Assembly: GCA_038503065.1 (NCBI GenBank)
Contig: JBCAMK010000010.1
Span: 1,922,001-1,986,000, forward strand
Source of the DNA: Paragyromitra xinjiangensis
Lineage: Eukaryota; Ascomycota; Pezizomycetes; Pezizales; Discinaceae
DNA: 64,000 nucleotides
Direction: 5' to 3'
The notes beneath the pieces were generated by a model, which ran no database searches, had not been told where the DNA came from, and saw only the letters and a list, made by a program, of their open reading frames with translations. Shown here in pieces: positions 37,730-48,740 of this stretch. Within the stretch, counting starts at the first letter, position 1, and each line of letters opens with the position of its first letter. Position numbers and translations under genes: made by a program.

Positions 37730-40061
37730 TGGTGTGCTGGGTTGTGTGGCATTAGCGAGGTATAGTGGATATCGGTAACCCTAACCCTTAGTTAGTAGTG
37801 TTAGTGATAGGTGACATGGAGAAATATTTGGAAAAACGTGGAGGAGATTTCTGGGGAGATTCCCGTATTGGGCGAAGGCTTACTACTGGTTTCGTTGAGG
37901 TCAGGTAGTAGGCTTTTTGGGGTCCGGGAGGGTCGGGGGGTCTCTGGTGTCTTGAGGATTGATTAATTGGTTTTTTTAATATGGGTTCGTGAGATCTGGG
38001 TTGGTATTCATGGAGACTGGGAAGGCGTACGTCTTGGGGTCTTTACGCTGTTTTCGGAAGTGAATACAAGGTACATCTGAACCCAACCTGCAATTTGGAA
38101 GTGGAACCACAAGAATATAAACTGTAACAGACTGTTCTTTCAACCCAGTAGTAGCGTGTAAGATGTAGTTGAAATCCCTCGACGCACTTCCTCTTCATAA
38201 CGCTGTCTATTCGATCATTATCTACTATTGCGCTGCTGGCATCGTGATGGAAGCTAGTGCACTGCACAGGCAGACCTTCCGAAAGAGATCCCCCAGAGAG
38301 AAGAAGTTTTTCCACCCCGGGTATCCATCTCCCATCTCCCATCTCCCATCTACGATACCTGCAGAGATCATAAGGGAGTTTCATAAAGGGTGGGATAGCC
38401 CGGAGATTGGGGAGTTTGTGGAGATGGTGTTGCGGGTTATGTATCCGCATGTGACGTAGATGTAGGTGGTTTGGTAGAGCTGATACGGGACAGTCTTGCG
38501 AATTGGGGACGAGCGCGGTTGGTGGCGTTCGGTGTGTTTTTGGATAATAGTACGATGTATCGTGAGGGCTTGGCTACTATCTTCATCGTGGGTGCGCGGG
38601 GACCGGCGGCTTGTTGGGTATGAATATACTGCGAGGTATAACCTGGGTATAATGTCTCTTGTGATCCGGGGGTTTACCGGTGTGGTGCGGATTTGGTGGG
38701 TGGGCCGTGGGAAAGGATCTCGAATGTGTCGAGGGGGCAGTGGGCTGGAGGGTTTTGTTGTGTGTGGTTTGTTGTAGTTGGTGTGTAGAAAATGTGGGGT
38801 GCTATTTGGATTAGGTTCTTTATGGAGTTGAGCTTCTAGAATTGGTCGAAAAGCTTGCTTTACATGCGTTAGGGAGCTGGTGTAGACAGTGGTACGGAAT
38901 CTGTATTTGACGACGATCAATTCTTCACTGGCAGTTGCGAGATAGGCACGACCAGACGAGAGTTGGCTGGAATTAGAGATCGTTAAGTGGAATTTCTATT
39001 TCTGTGAATTATAAGTCTGGCTGCGGAACTAGAATCCCATGAGAATGTGAAGGGCTGTTACCTGCAGGGCTAGCGTCATCAGTTATAATACTACATGTGT
39101 CCTTTCGGATAGATATGACTGTTGGATTTCTTTTCGTCGTAAACTATAGGATTGGATACGTAAATGAATTGCTACTATTACTACTATCGGATTTCTTTAC
39201 GTTGGGCGGGTGCTCTCGAGTGACTTTTCATGAGGGATTTTGTGAAAGTGTCGGCAAGGCTACTGACCTGAGCACGAACAACTTGAGAGATAGGTAATAT
39301 AATGGCGCGTGTAAAGACGGAACTTGACGTTAATCGTAGCACCGATCGCTCACGACTGATCCTAGATATTATCTTCTTGCTTGCAATTGTAGTTGCAGAC
39401 ATAGGATTCACTTCTTCAGGTTGATCACTATCCCGTGTATAATTACTTGTCTAGGGGATGGGTAAACCCCGAAGTATTCTCCCGTTCGGTTCTTTCTGAT
39501 AGGGGGATCCTTCTTGCCTGACTTGGGAACCCTATCGAGTGATAGATAGTGAATGAGTTTGTGTAGAAACATGTTTCATTTATCGGATTGATAGTGCTAA
39601 TCTACCCAAGTCGTCACCAGAAACAAATCATGATACTCTGCAGGTTTCTCGATGCTAACGGTCACGCGATGTAGCAGATGATTTCAAATAGATCGGCAGG
39701 CTGAGACAAAACAAGACAAGACGGCTGACCGAAACTAGACTTTCTTGGCCAGAAAAAGAAATACCGCGAATCTCATTGTGTATGTTTTGGTGTTTCGCGA
39801 ATCTCCCCCAATTAACCTGGTTTTCAATACCGTGGCTTCTGCATAATCTGATTGGGTGAAGCTAATCTTGTCTTTCGCCCCAAACCCAGCCTGTTCTCGG
39901 CACACGATATCAAACCAATCGTATCCCATATCGTGGTTCCCGCCTCAGAAACAAAAACTACATGTACTTATACTCGTATTACCCCACTGTTCCCACAAAC
40001 ATTAACCACTCCACCAGCAGCAAACCTCACAAGTATCCAACTGCCACTTCACGTCTTCGCG
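37730..40061. other. Intergenic between divergent F-box/ankyrin genes 2 and 3
   Basis: Contains the telomere-like motif noted above and a short ATCTCCC repeat at about 38327-38349. A plus frame 38169-38459 ends with a protein-like segment (EIIREFHKGWDSPEIGEF) that might be an exon fragment, but no start or partner exon is visible. Open frames 38381-38920 (-) and 38496-38777 (+) mask each other. No gene is called. Confidence 0.45.
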
Positions 40062-41054
40062 ATGGGGCTAAAACTCCACTGCCGGCGCCTCTCAATCCTT
40101 CTCCAGAACTGGCGTCAATCCCACCGCCGCTCTCCGTCCACCTCACTCCTCAGCCTCCCAAACGACCTTCTCCTCCTCATCACAGCGAACCTAGATCTAC
40201 ACGAAATCAAACCCCTCCTCCTCGTCAACCACCGTCTATCCTTCCTCCTAACCCCAGTCTACCAATCTTTAGCTATCGACCAACTCGGCATCCTGCAATG
40301 GGACCAGTTCCCCGGACTCCACTGGGCTGCTGCGAGGGGTCATAAGAAACTCGTTAAGCTGCTCCTAGAAAGAGGCGTGAACATCAATATGCCAGCACAG
40401 CCACACGGAACTACCGCCCTCCATTACTCAGCGCTGAACGGACACGATGCTATCGTCCGATTACTACTACAACGAGGCGCAGCCGTCGATTCGCGGGATC
40501 ACGTCTTCAAAGAGACAGCGTCAGAGGGCGCGCGTATAGGGACTGGACTGGTGAATTTACATGGGATGACGCCGCTACATTATGCGGCTGTGAATGGGAG
40601 GGAGGGAGCTGTGAGGTTGCTTTTGGATGCTGGTGCTGGGATTGAGGCGCGGGATCAGGTGAATGGGAGGACTGCGTTGATTCTTGCGGCTGCGGGTGGG
40701 TGGTGGAGGACTGTTAGGGTGCTTTTGGAGAGAGGGGCTGATCTGGTTGTTGTGGACCGGTTCGGGTGGAGACCGTTGGATTATGCGATTGCTGATGACG
40801 CTCGGACCTGGGGTAGGGCGGCGTCGCTGCTGGGGGATGCGGAGAGGAAACGACGGAGGCGGTTGCGTTGGGGGGAGGTGGAGAAGAAATCCTTGCGACA
40901 TGGTGGGGGTATCTTAGGGGGTGGGTTGGATAGAGTAAAGGAGTATTGTAGTGATGATTATCAACGACTTGTTGGTGACTTTTTGAGTCTAGGAGAGGGA
41001 CCAGTCGCGATGGGAACACGGCAACAGGTTGGCACTGAAGGAGAGGTGATGTAA
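40062..41054 (+). CDS. F-box/ankyrin-repeat protein 3
   Basis: A single exon, 330 aa from ATG 40062, chosen because the protein then begins MGLKLHCRRLS, parallel to gene 1, and the 70 upstream codons in frame lack a matching feature. The F-box-like segment SLPNDLLLLITANLDLHEIKPLL is followed by about five ankyrin repeats (GLHWAAARGHKKLVKLLLER, TALHYSALNGHDAIV, TPLHYAAVNGREGAV, TALILAAAGGWWRTV). An insertion of about 20 residues (FKETASEGARIGTG) separates two repeats. The tail after the repeats is basic, then ordinary. Codon third positions change sharply from C-rich to G-rich near 40550. Probable SCF substrate adaptor; target unknown. Confidence 0.85.
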   Translation: MGLKLHCRRLSILLQNWRQSHRRSPSTSLLSLPNDLLLLITANLDLHEIKPLLLVNHRLSFLLTPVYQSLAIDQLGILQWDQFPGLHWAAARGHKKLVKLLLERGVNINMPAQPHGTTALHYSALNGHDAIVRLLLQRGAAVDSRDHVFKETASEGARIGTGLVNLHGMTPLHYAAVNGREGAVRLLLDAGAGIEARDQVNGRTALILAAAGGWWRTVRVLLERGADLVVVDRFGWRPLDYAIADDARTWGRAASLLGDAERKRRRRLRWGEVEKKSLRHGGGILGGGLDRVKEYCSDDYQRLVGDFLSLGEGPVAMGTRQQVGTEGEVM

Positions 41055-42454
41055 TAGCAGGTGACTCTTTTGGAGTGATACTGTCGTGGGGAGCTAGGAC
41101 AGGGCGTCTGGGTTTACTATATTTGTGTTTCGGGGGCATTTTTCTTTTCGGTGTATCAATTTAGCAGTTTCGTAATTAGTACATAGTAGCGTGAAGAGTG
41201 GGTTTTTGGGGTCAGGTTGATGGGACTACATATCTCCTTAACCAGTGTTTCCGTTTCTTTAAGTTGGGGGAGGGATGGGGGAGTTAACGGTTCCTTCCTC
41301 TCTTATACACGAATCTCTCAACTTCTTATTCACCTTTCTTTATTACGTCTCGAACCATCCTGGTAGCTAGGCTGGTCAGGGATTTGGATTTCGTCGGTCT
41401 TTTTCCATACTTGCTTACAGCACGCTTTGTTTCTTTGGGTTTACTTTCGGTTGGTGTTTGGGTTGTTTGGTGGGGGTTTTATGTGGCTGTTTTGCTATTT
41501 TATGTGTCTACCGGTCTGTTGGTTTGAATTATAGTTGTTTTCACTGAGCTGCTTTGAGTTGAGGACTTCAGAGACTCTGTCGTGTCGGATATTCAATGTC
41601 ACGGGGGTATTGGTAAGAGGGATTTTCTGGTGTTACGGTTCCGTACGCTGTTATGGTCTTCGGCGCCATGACTAGAAGTTTATGGGGATACCCGTGGTGT
41701 TTCGTCTTTCTGTTTGTAAGTGGTGGTGATTTGGAGTGGGTCGAAGATGCGGGTTGAACCTGTTGGCCCTAGGTATTTTCTCAGGTTAATAGCATCTGTT
41801 TAGGCTGTTGAAGGGTAGAGATCGAGACTTGATTGATTTACTTCTAATAGTGATATATCGATTAGGCCCGAACTTATAGACGGAGCCTGCATACTAGTAC
41901 TTAAAACTCTTCACCTTTGGGACTCCCCACTAGGGCCCAGAGTCTACTATCGATACCCGATTAGGAAGCAGATACTACGCAGTAGTATCTCCAGCATAGG
42001 CCGAGAAACGATAACCGAGTGATAAAGGATGAAGACATGCTTGATGTGAACGGTAGTCTTTGTGTGAACGGCAGTCTTTGATCGAGGGTTTACGTTTGAT
42101 TTCCTTCGGATAGTAGGATATGGTCTATTTACTGGGTTGGTTATGTAGTTTTTTCTGTTTTTCAGTGTGCGGTTGTTGGTTGGTATGGCTTAGGTCGTGC
42201 ATTGGGGAGGCTTCTGGATTGGGAGGAAGGGGATTGGGAAAGGGGGTTGTGCATAGAGCTGTGTTTTGGTTGATTTTTCTAGCTTTGCTATCGTCGATAG
42301 GGAGCTTGACTGAATAGTCTACAGCTGCCGTCGTTCTCTTTGGTTTGTTAAACACATGGAATGGGACGGAATAGGTCAAGAGTAGTGTAAATAGTTATAT
42401 ACGAAAGCTAAAAGATAACGACTAACACAGGGAAGAATATCAAATGAAGGACTA
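41055..42454. other. Intergenic, nothing recognised
   Basis: T/G-rich 3' flank of the ankyrin gene, then unremarkable sequence. A short perfect hairpin (GATACTAC...GTAGTATC) lies at about 41968-41986. No gene supported. Confidence 0.5.
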
Positions 42455-43645
42455 TTATAGATCCTGCGCAGCTTCCACCTCACGAGCTAACCCAACCTTC
42501 CCCCCATCATAAAACTCATTAGCTCGACCAAACCTAACCTTAACCTTCGGAAAATCCCGTTTATGAACGCTCCTCATATGTTGTAGAACGTTATCCTTGC
42601 GCTTAAACCCCCTATCACCAACACGCTTACAGCCGTCAACAGGACAGCTGAGGAGTCCTCTAACCCGTTGGTGAACAGTATCGCAGTGACGGCTGAAATT
42701 GTTTCGTGTTCTGAAGGTTGATGAGCAGTTGCTACCACGACAGGCTATGATGAAATTGGAACCACGACCTGAGCACTGGTGTGGGCCGCTGCTGGTGTGG
42801 ATTATGTTTAGTACGTGGGAGCTTTTAGAGGGTTGGTGACGCATACTTGAGGCTTCCTCTGCAGGTTACTGCACACCGGAAATTCGGGAATGCTCTGGGG
42901 CTTCTGTCTTCGTTGGTTGTGTCGTTGTGGGTCTCTGACTGCTGGTTGTGCATGAGTTGTAGCTCGGCGGATTTTAGGTCCTCGCTGACTGGTTCCCTTT
43001 GGTAGTGGCTATTAGCGTTGGTGGAGATTTGCGGTATTTCGGGGGTAACTGGTGGCTTGAAGCTGATGTCATAGGACATATCGGCGAAGAAATATCGACC
43101 TTCGAGTTCGGGCGTGAGAGGTCCTTCAGTTGGCTCAGGCGAAACCGGGAACAGTCCATTGTTGATAACTGGCTGTTGTGGTATCTGTTTAGGGCTGGTT
43201 GGTTTCGGTCCATGAAGGCTTTGGCCGGCGGTGGTAGGTGAGCTTTGGTAGGTATAGTTTTCGAAGTTGGTGGGATTCTGCTGCGATGTGAAGTCGGTCT
43301 CATAAAATGAATTTTCGGATACAAAGGTGGGTTCTTCGTGTGCACTATGGGTTAGAGTAGAAGGCAGCCCTAGGCATATGTATTGCGACTCTTGCGGAGA
43401 CAATGTCCTTGGCTGGCAGTTAGTTTCATGTACCTAACGAGTGAGAGTATGTGAACGGAAGACATGGATTGGTCGTAAATGTAGTATGGTTCAAGACATA
43501 TACCCTAGGGGCCTTACCATCTGGGCGTCCAAGATTTGTTGCTTAGTTCTCCCCCATGCCCGTGATGGCTTGTGGTATTTTGCCGGTCTTCGAAGGATAA
43601 CCAGTCCGAACTGATTCCGGAAAGGTCTCCAGCATATAGTAGTTC
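42455..43645 (-). CDS. Two-finger C2H2 protein, paralogue A
   Basis: Exons inferred on the minus strand: 43645-43518, 43407-42847 and 42788-42455, joined in frame (341 codons), with a further short first exon not resolved. The middle exon encodes a Pro/Ser/Gln-rich region ending in C-x3-C and GSL. The last exon carries H-x-CSGRG, then a finger C-x4-C-x12-H-x4-H and a second finger C-x4-C-x16-H-x4-H, then a basic tail. The intron before the fingers has GTATGC, TACTAAAC and CAG. The intron before 43407 (110 nt) matches the one that holds a MITE in paralogue B. Three further copies (B, C, D) lie within 21 kb. DNA binding is likely from the fingers; the role is unknown. The immediate upstream exon may start poorly: ATGCAG is followed by TAG where paralogue C has its ATG. 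Confidence 0.72.
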
Positions 43646-44340
43646 CTAAAACATGTCGGCAAGCGGTTCAAACACCTCATTGATCTACTGCATGACCGAA
43701 TTAAGTACTTGACTTTATGATTCCGTCATGTGATAGATTCAACGAGTGTCAGTAGTATGGGAATAAACGTGTATAGGGATAAGGGAAAAAAAGGAAACGG
43801 GTGAAATGAAAGAATACTACGAGAGAAAAACCGAGCACCGGACCGATCATAGGCCCGTAACACCGAAAGCAGAACACGGAACTCCAAGGCCTCCACTTTG
43901 GAGGCAGCGATTACCCCCTACGTCCGGTAGAACTGTCACCTATCATGGTGGCTAGAACTAGCGATCAGGGCGTAACCAGCGTACCCAAGATACGATATAC
44001 TGTGCGCTGATAGCGTACATAAACTACACAGCAATGCTGCTCCGGAGCCTCGGAGATGGAAATTCCACTGATTTGCTCTGGGTATCTTTCAAGAGCCAGT
44101 ATGTGGTTGGCAACTTGTAAAGTATTACCTAATAGGTAATGAATGAAAGCGGATGGATGGGCTAGAACACGCCTTGGTAACGGTGACCGAGTGATAAGGT
44201 TCGGGTATTTGTAATTGGGGCAATGTGTTTTTTGGTAGTTGTATGGAAGTGTTATAACTTTTTGGAGTTATGACAGCTGGGTATGTACGTACAGCTTTAG
44301 TTATGTCAGTAACCAATTGTTTACTGCCTTTAGCTTCAGT
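43646..44340. other. Upstream region of paralogue A
   Basis: No supported gene. The minus-strand frame 44355-44125 is the distal end of the repeat-encoded peptide region described next. Confidence 0.45.
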
Positions 44341-45400
44341 ACGTTCAGCGTCCATGCCAACGTCTATTGGGCCCGTAGCTTCAGCGGGATCTAGCTTTTC
44401 TTCTAGATCCGTAGCATCTGCTGGGCCCGTACTTTAAGTGAGATAAAATATCTACACATCCACTGCATTTGCCAGGCCCGTGGCTCAATTGGATTAGTGA
44501 ATTTCACACCCATAGCATTCACTGGGCCCGTAACTTAAGTGAGTATTCTGCACTTGTCGGGCCCATAGCTTCAGCAGGGTCAATTATTTTCAAATCCGCA
44601 GTATCTGCTGGGCCTGTAGTACTAGTGAAATCAGTGTTTTGCACATCCCCGGCGTTTTCGCCCTAGCCTCAATGAGACTAGTGTGTTGCACCTCCATAGC
44701 ATCCGCCGGGCCCGTAGCTTCAGTGAGTATTCTGCACATCGACTACATTCGTAGGCCCATAGCTTCAGTAGGCTCAGTGTTTTGCACATCAACAGTATCT
44801 GTTGGGCCTATAGCTTTAGTGGCATCGGTACTGAGCATCCTTAGCTTAGTACCTTCTGCATCCACATCAGCATCTGCCGGGTTTGTAGCTTCAATAGCTT
44901 CAGTGGCATCGGCAGCTGAGCATCCATAGCTTCAGCACCTTCTGCATCCACGTCTGCTCTTCCGGGGTTGTAGTTTCAGTGGCATCGGTAACTGAGCATC
45001 ACTAGCTCTAGTACTCTCTGCATCCACATCCACATCAACATCCACCGGGTTTGTAGCTTCAGTGGCATCGGCAACCGAGCGTTCTTAGCTTCAGTACCTT
45101 CTGCATCCACATTTGCTCTTCCGGGTTTGCAGTCTCAGTGGCCTTGGATCTGAGCGTCACTAGCATCAGTACCTTCTGCATCCACATCGACATTTACCGG
45201 GGGTTGTGGCTCCAGTAGCTTTAGTGGCATCGGTAACTGAGTATCCATAGTTTCAGTACCTTCTGCATCCACATTAGCATTACCGGGTTTGTAGCTTCAG
45301 TGGCATGGTAGCTGAGCGTTAGCCCCGGCACCTTGTGAATCCACATCAGTTCTACTGGAGTTGTAGCTTCAGTAGCCAGTATTGGCTTTAGCATCTTCAG
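44340..45400 (-). repeat. Degenerate tandem repeat that once encoded a Thr-Glu-Ala-rich peptide
   Basis: About 1 kb of imperfect units of roughly 75-90 bp. Each contains variants of GTAGCTTCAGTGGCATCGG, a CTTCTGCATCCACAT segment and a GGGCCCGTAG or CCGGGTTTGTAG segment. Read on the minus strand the units give runs such as ATNPADADVDAEGT and VDVQNTEPTEA, but the frame is broken repeatedly. I interpret it as a decayed low-complexity protein gene or coding minisatellite. A much shorter related stretch occurs near 49000. Confidence 0.7.
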
Positions 45401-47465
45401 CAACCCCAACACTTGCTGCAATGCAGCATTGGTTGTTGTCATCAATGATGACGACCAGATAACACCCTAGATCCGCTATGATATAGCCAAGATTTGGGGA
45501 CGTGGAACTGCTAGCCACTTGATTATCGAGCTAACGATACGAACAAGCGGTTTGAGCTTCAGAAGGGATGTAAAAGTTATCTGGTCTTTGAGCCACTATT
45601 GGAGTTTCCCCCATAGTGGCCTCGGATTTGGGGTTGGTTGGATCGACATGTTCAATAACTTTCGTGCGTGGGTATGTAGGGTCTTTGGTGGGTTGGTATC
45701 TCAACGCAGCTATCGTCCACTCAGTACTTTTCCGTGCATAACTATTTAGCCTTTGGTTTAGGGATAGGTGTACTGACAAGATTTATACAGGCGTTGAACA
45801 CCAGCGCCCAATTTTTCAGCCCTCAGGGCTTTGTCTGCCTCACTAAAACACATAAAGGGGCCAAGCCATTGATAAATGGCTTTACTGCCTGCGCAGTGAG
45901 GGACATGCTTCTTTCTCACTTCACTTACATTGATCCCGCTTCTGTCCATCTCTGCACTGTTTCCATCAACTCTCTGCATTTCTCCTTTGACCGCTGATCG
46001 TATACCCAGACGATGCGAAAGTTAGCGAATGAGGATATGAAATTGCAGTGGATGTTGAGCAGTGGATGTTTCTGGATCAATTAGCGTGGGCTCAAACAGG
46101 CCGATGTAATAGTGGTATCAATAGAAGACAGAAATAGTGGGCGGCGTATTGCGATGTGGAGGAGGAAATGGGGTTGGGGATATATAGTAATTCATGATGA
46201 AGAAGGCATCTATTGATCGGGATATCAGTAACGACGCGAGGGAGTAATCGGAAAATAGTCTGACACATGCAGCTGAAGAGGGATTATTTAGATGGTGCAG
46301 ATTCGAACTGCGGGTGCGGGGTTGCACCCGAGCCTGAGCCTGAATCTGGGCCTTAAGCTTGGCATATGCGCATAGTTGCCGAGATAAGCATGTAAATCAG
46401 GCTGGTGACTTCGCCATAGCATTTGAAATCGTCTAGGTGAGTGAATGTATCTCCAAGGGAGAGTCGAAGCCCTATTATTTAGCCGCGCATGTAACGTTCA
46501 ACTTGGGGTATCGTGCATGTACATGTGGGTGAACTTATAGAATAAGCTAAAATTTCTTGCTAGATACTACTATCACGTTAAACATCCCCTCTGCGCGATA
46601 CCAAATTATGGGAGGTGGTTTATCGCAACACATATTTTATCGTTTATATCAATTGGTTGGATTGGTTAGGACGGCGAGGCTCTGAGATATAGCCCCCTGG
46701 CCTTTTTCACTCGGCTGCTGCTATACCCTTGGCCTTTTGGATTTGTACTACGCCCTTGGATTTCTGCCCTCGTATTTTTGACGTAATAACATAGTGGCTA
46801 TGGGCTAGGCATCGTGTTGAAGGACGGTAGGTATTCTCTCCTGTGAACTGTGTGGTAGAGCGAAGGAGCTATCTTGGGATAGGATTTTAGGGACTGAGAC
46901 GAGGGGTTTTAACATGGTTAAAGTCAAGTTTCGGGGGTTTTTTAGCTCTCTATTTCCGGGGAAACTGTATCTAAGTGATGATGCATGAAGGCGTGTTCGA
47001 TCTAAACAGTTATATTTATGAATTTATTAGGAATACGCGCTAAACTGCGTACCGAAGACAGTAGGATATGTGCGTCTATTTTTCTGTGCAGGTCATGTAT
47101 GTAGCTTATTTACTTCTCCACAGTTATGAATTGTTGGCTAATAGGACCTGGGCTGTGCAGTGGGAGAGACTGTTGGGACAGGGGAGTAAACTGCTGTGAA
47201 GTTGTATTTGGCGCCAGTTTTTGGCGCCGGTATGGTGGGTGGATATGCAGGAAAGTTAACTGGGTCATCCCTTTTCTGTCTGATCACGTGCTATGGCCTT
47301 CTTTTTATTGTTTTTCGAGTGCTTCGTATGAATTCGAAAATGGAGCGGGAAAAGGACCAAAAAAAATATATGCGAAGGAGGTAAGGACGACTAATATCAA
47401 GGAAATGAAAAATCGTTACGAGGGGCGTGTAGTTTCCATGTTGGTAGTAGACCTAACTTCCTACC
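45400..47465. repeat. Intergenic, with a duplicated flank block
   Basis: Sequence at about 45880-46030 resembles sequence at about 49400-49530 and, more weakly, 60440-60540 (shared words CACTTACATTGATCCCGCTT-like and CTGATCGTATA-like). A GAGCCTGAGCCTGAATC-type stretch near 46330 recurs in variants near 49770 and 61300. These look like old copies of a block accompanying each C2H2 gene. No independent gene is supported; the plus frame 47126-47608 is partly antisense to paralogue B. Confidence 0.5.
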
Positions 47466-48740
47466 CTAAGATTTGTTGCGACCAAACACAACTTTTTTTT
47501 TCGGAATATCGTTTTGGTGAACGCCCCTCAGCTGCAGGTGCTGCAAAAGATTGTCCCATCGCTCAAACCCCTTTTTTCTACGCTTGCATCCGTCAATCCA
47601 GCAGTTGAAAAGTCTCTGGGCCCGAGAGTGGACTGACTTATAGTGGCGATTGAAGTTGTGTTTTGTCTTCGTGGTGAACGAACACTTGGTGGAGCTACAA
47701 GTTATCTTTAAAGTTTCTCCACGGCCTGAGCACTCGTGAGGTCCACTGTGGGTTTCATTTTAGCATGACGAAGCTTATAGAGGGGTTCGTGAAGCATACT
47801 TAAGAGTTTTGCAATTTTCGGCACATCGGAAGACCTCAGGCCTTCCGCCGCCGTTGGCTGCGTCTTCGTGAATCGCTGGTTGTGCAATCTCAGTGGGATG
47901 CACAACTTGCGGTTCAAAAAGTTTCAGGTCCTCACTGGCTTGTCCTCTTTGGTGGTGGTGGTGGTGGTGGTGATTATTGGTGTCGATTGTATCTTGTGGG
48001 TGGATTTCGGAGCTAGGTGATGGTGCATAATTATAACCGATACTATAAAACTCGTCGACAAAGGTGGTTTGGCTTATTTCTGGTTCATTTAGATCAGGCA
48101 AAAATATGTATGACTTATTGTTGAACGTTGTTTGCAATTGGTGCCACTGCGAGACCTGATTAGAATATGCTAGTTGTAGTTAAGGAAGTCTTCGGTTATT
48201 ACTGACAAGTGGCATATGAAACGTATAATTTTCGATATCAGTGAAATCCTGTTGCTGCTGCTTAGGAATAATCAATGGTGCAAAGTTGGCGTCAAAGGCG
48301 GATGCCTGGTATAAAGTCACACCAAACCAGGTAGGAAGATACCATTCGGTCGGAGAGAATGGCCTAGTCAATACCGTAAAGTCTCGGTAATAGCGAATTG
48401 GCCTGGACTAGGCAGTTCTAAATCGGCCTTCGGAAAAGCTCGAAGAGGTGCTGGAAACAGCTGCTTGGCACAAGAAATTACTGTCCCAATCAACTACCCA
48501 CTCGCCTGATAGAGTAATTTCAATTAAACTATTTCAGTATAGCCTAGTCCAGGCCAATTCGTTATTACCGAGACTTTACGGTAGTTAGCTGTATGTACTA
48601 ACGAGCGAGAGAGTGTGACCATGGCTTGGCGTTATACTGAAAAGATATTTATCTGAGGGTCTTACGGCGTCCAGGGTGCTTCACCCAATCCTTCCTCATG
48701 CGTGTGTGTGTGGCCATGATCGTCGGTAGGGTCTGGCTTG
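47466..48740 (-). pseudogene. Two-finger C2H2 protein, paralogue B, probably damaged
   Basis: Homologous to paralogue A. Inferred exons are a partial one ending at 48666, then 48363-47800, then the finger exon 47745-47466, which is open and ends in TAG. Two problems are visible. A TA-flanked 208-bp MITE (48374-48581) sits in the intron 48665-48364, between the CTAAC branch point and the 3' splice site. There is also an in-frame TAA at 48182-48180 in the middle exon, avoidable only if a 51-nt intron (48206-48156, donor GTCAGT) is spliced. The middle exon encodes a run of seven histidines from a GGT/CAC microsatellite near 47955. The second finger carries changes (an extra residue before its last His, and a basic RRKK insertion). 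It may be a pseudogene, or expressed in altered form. Confidence 0.55.
48374..48581. mobile_element. MITE, 208 bp, TA target duplication
   Basis: The terminal inverted repeats are about 40 bp and match at all but about two positions: CCGTAAAGTCTCGGTAAT reads inward from both ends. TA dinucleotides flank both ends (48372-48373 and 48582-48583), fitting a Tc1/mariner-type insertion. Comparison with the same intron in paralogue A shows the uninterrupted site. The element has no coding capacity. Confidence 0.85.

Noticed and set aside
46250..46340. tRNA-like T-arm (AGTTCGAATCT on the minus strand)
   Set aside because: No matching acceptor stem, anticodon arm or D arm can be folded around it.
47126..47608. 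160-codon plus-strand frame
   Set aside because: Its second half is the antisense of the zinc-finger exon of paralogue B.
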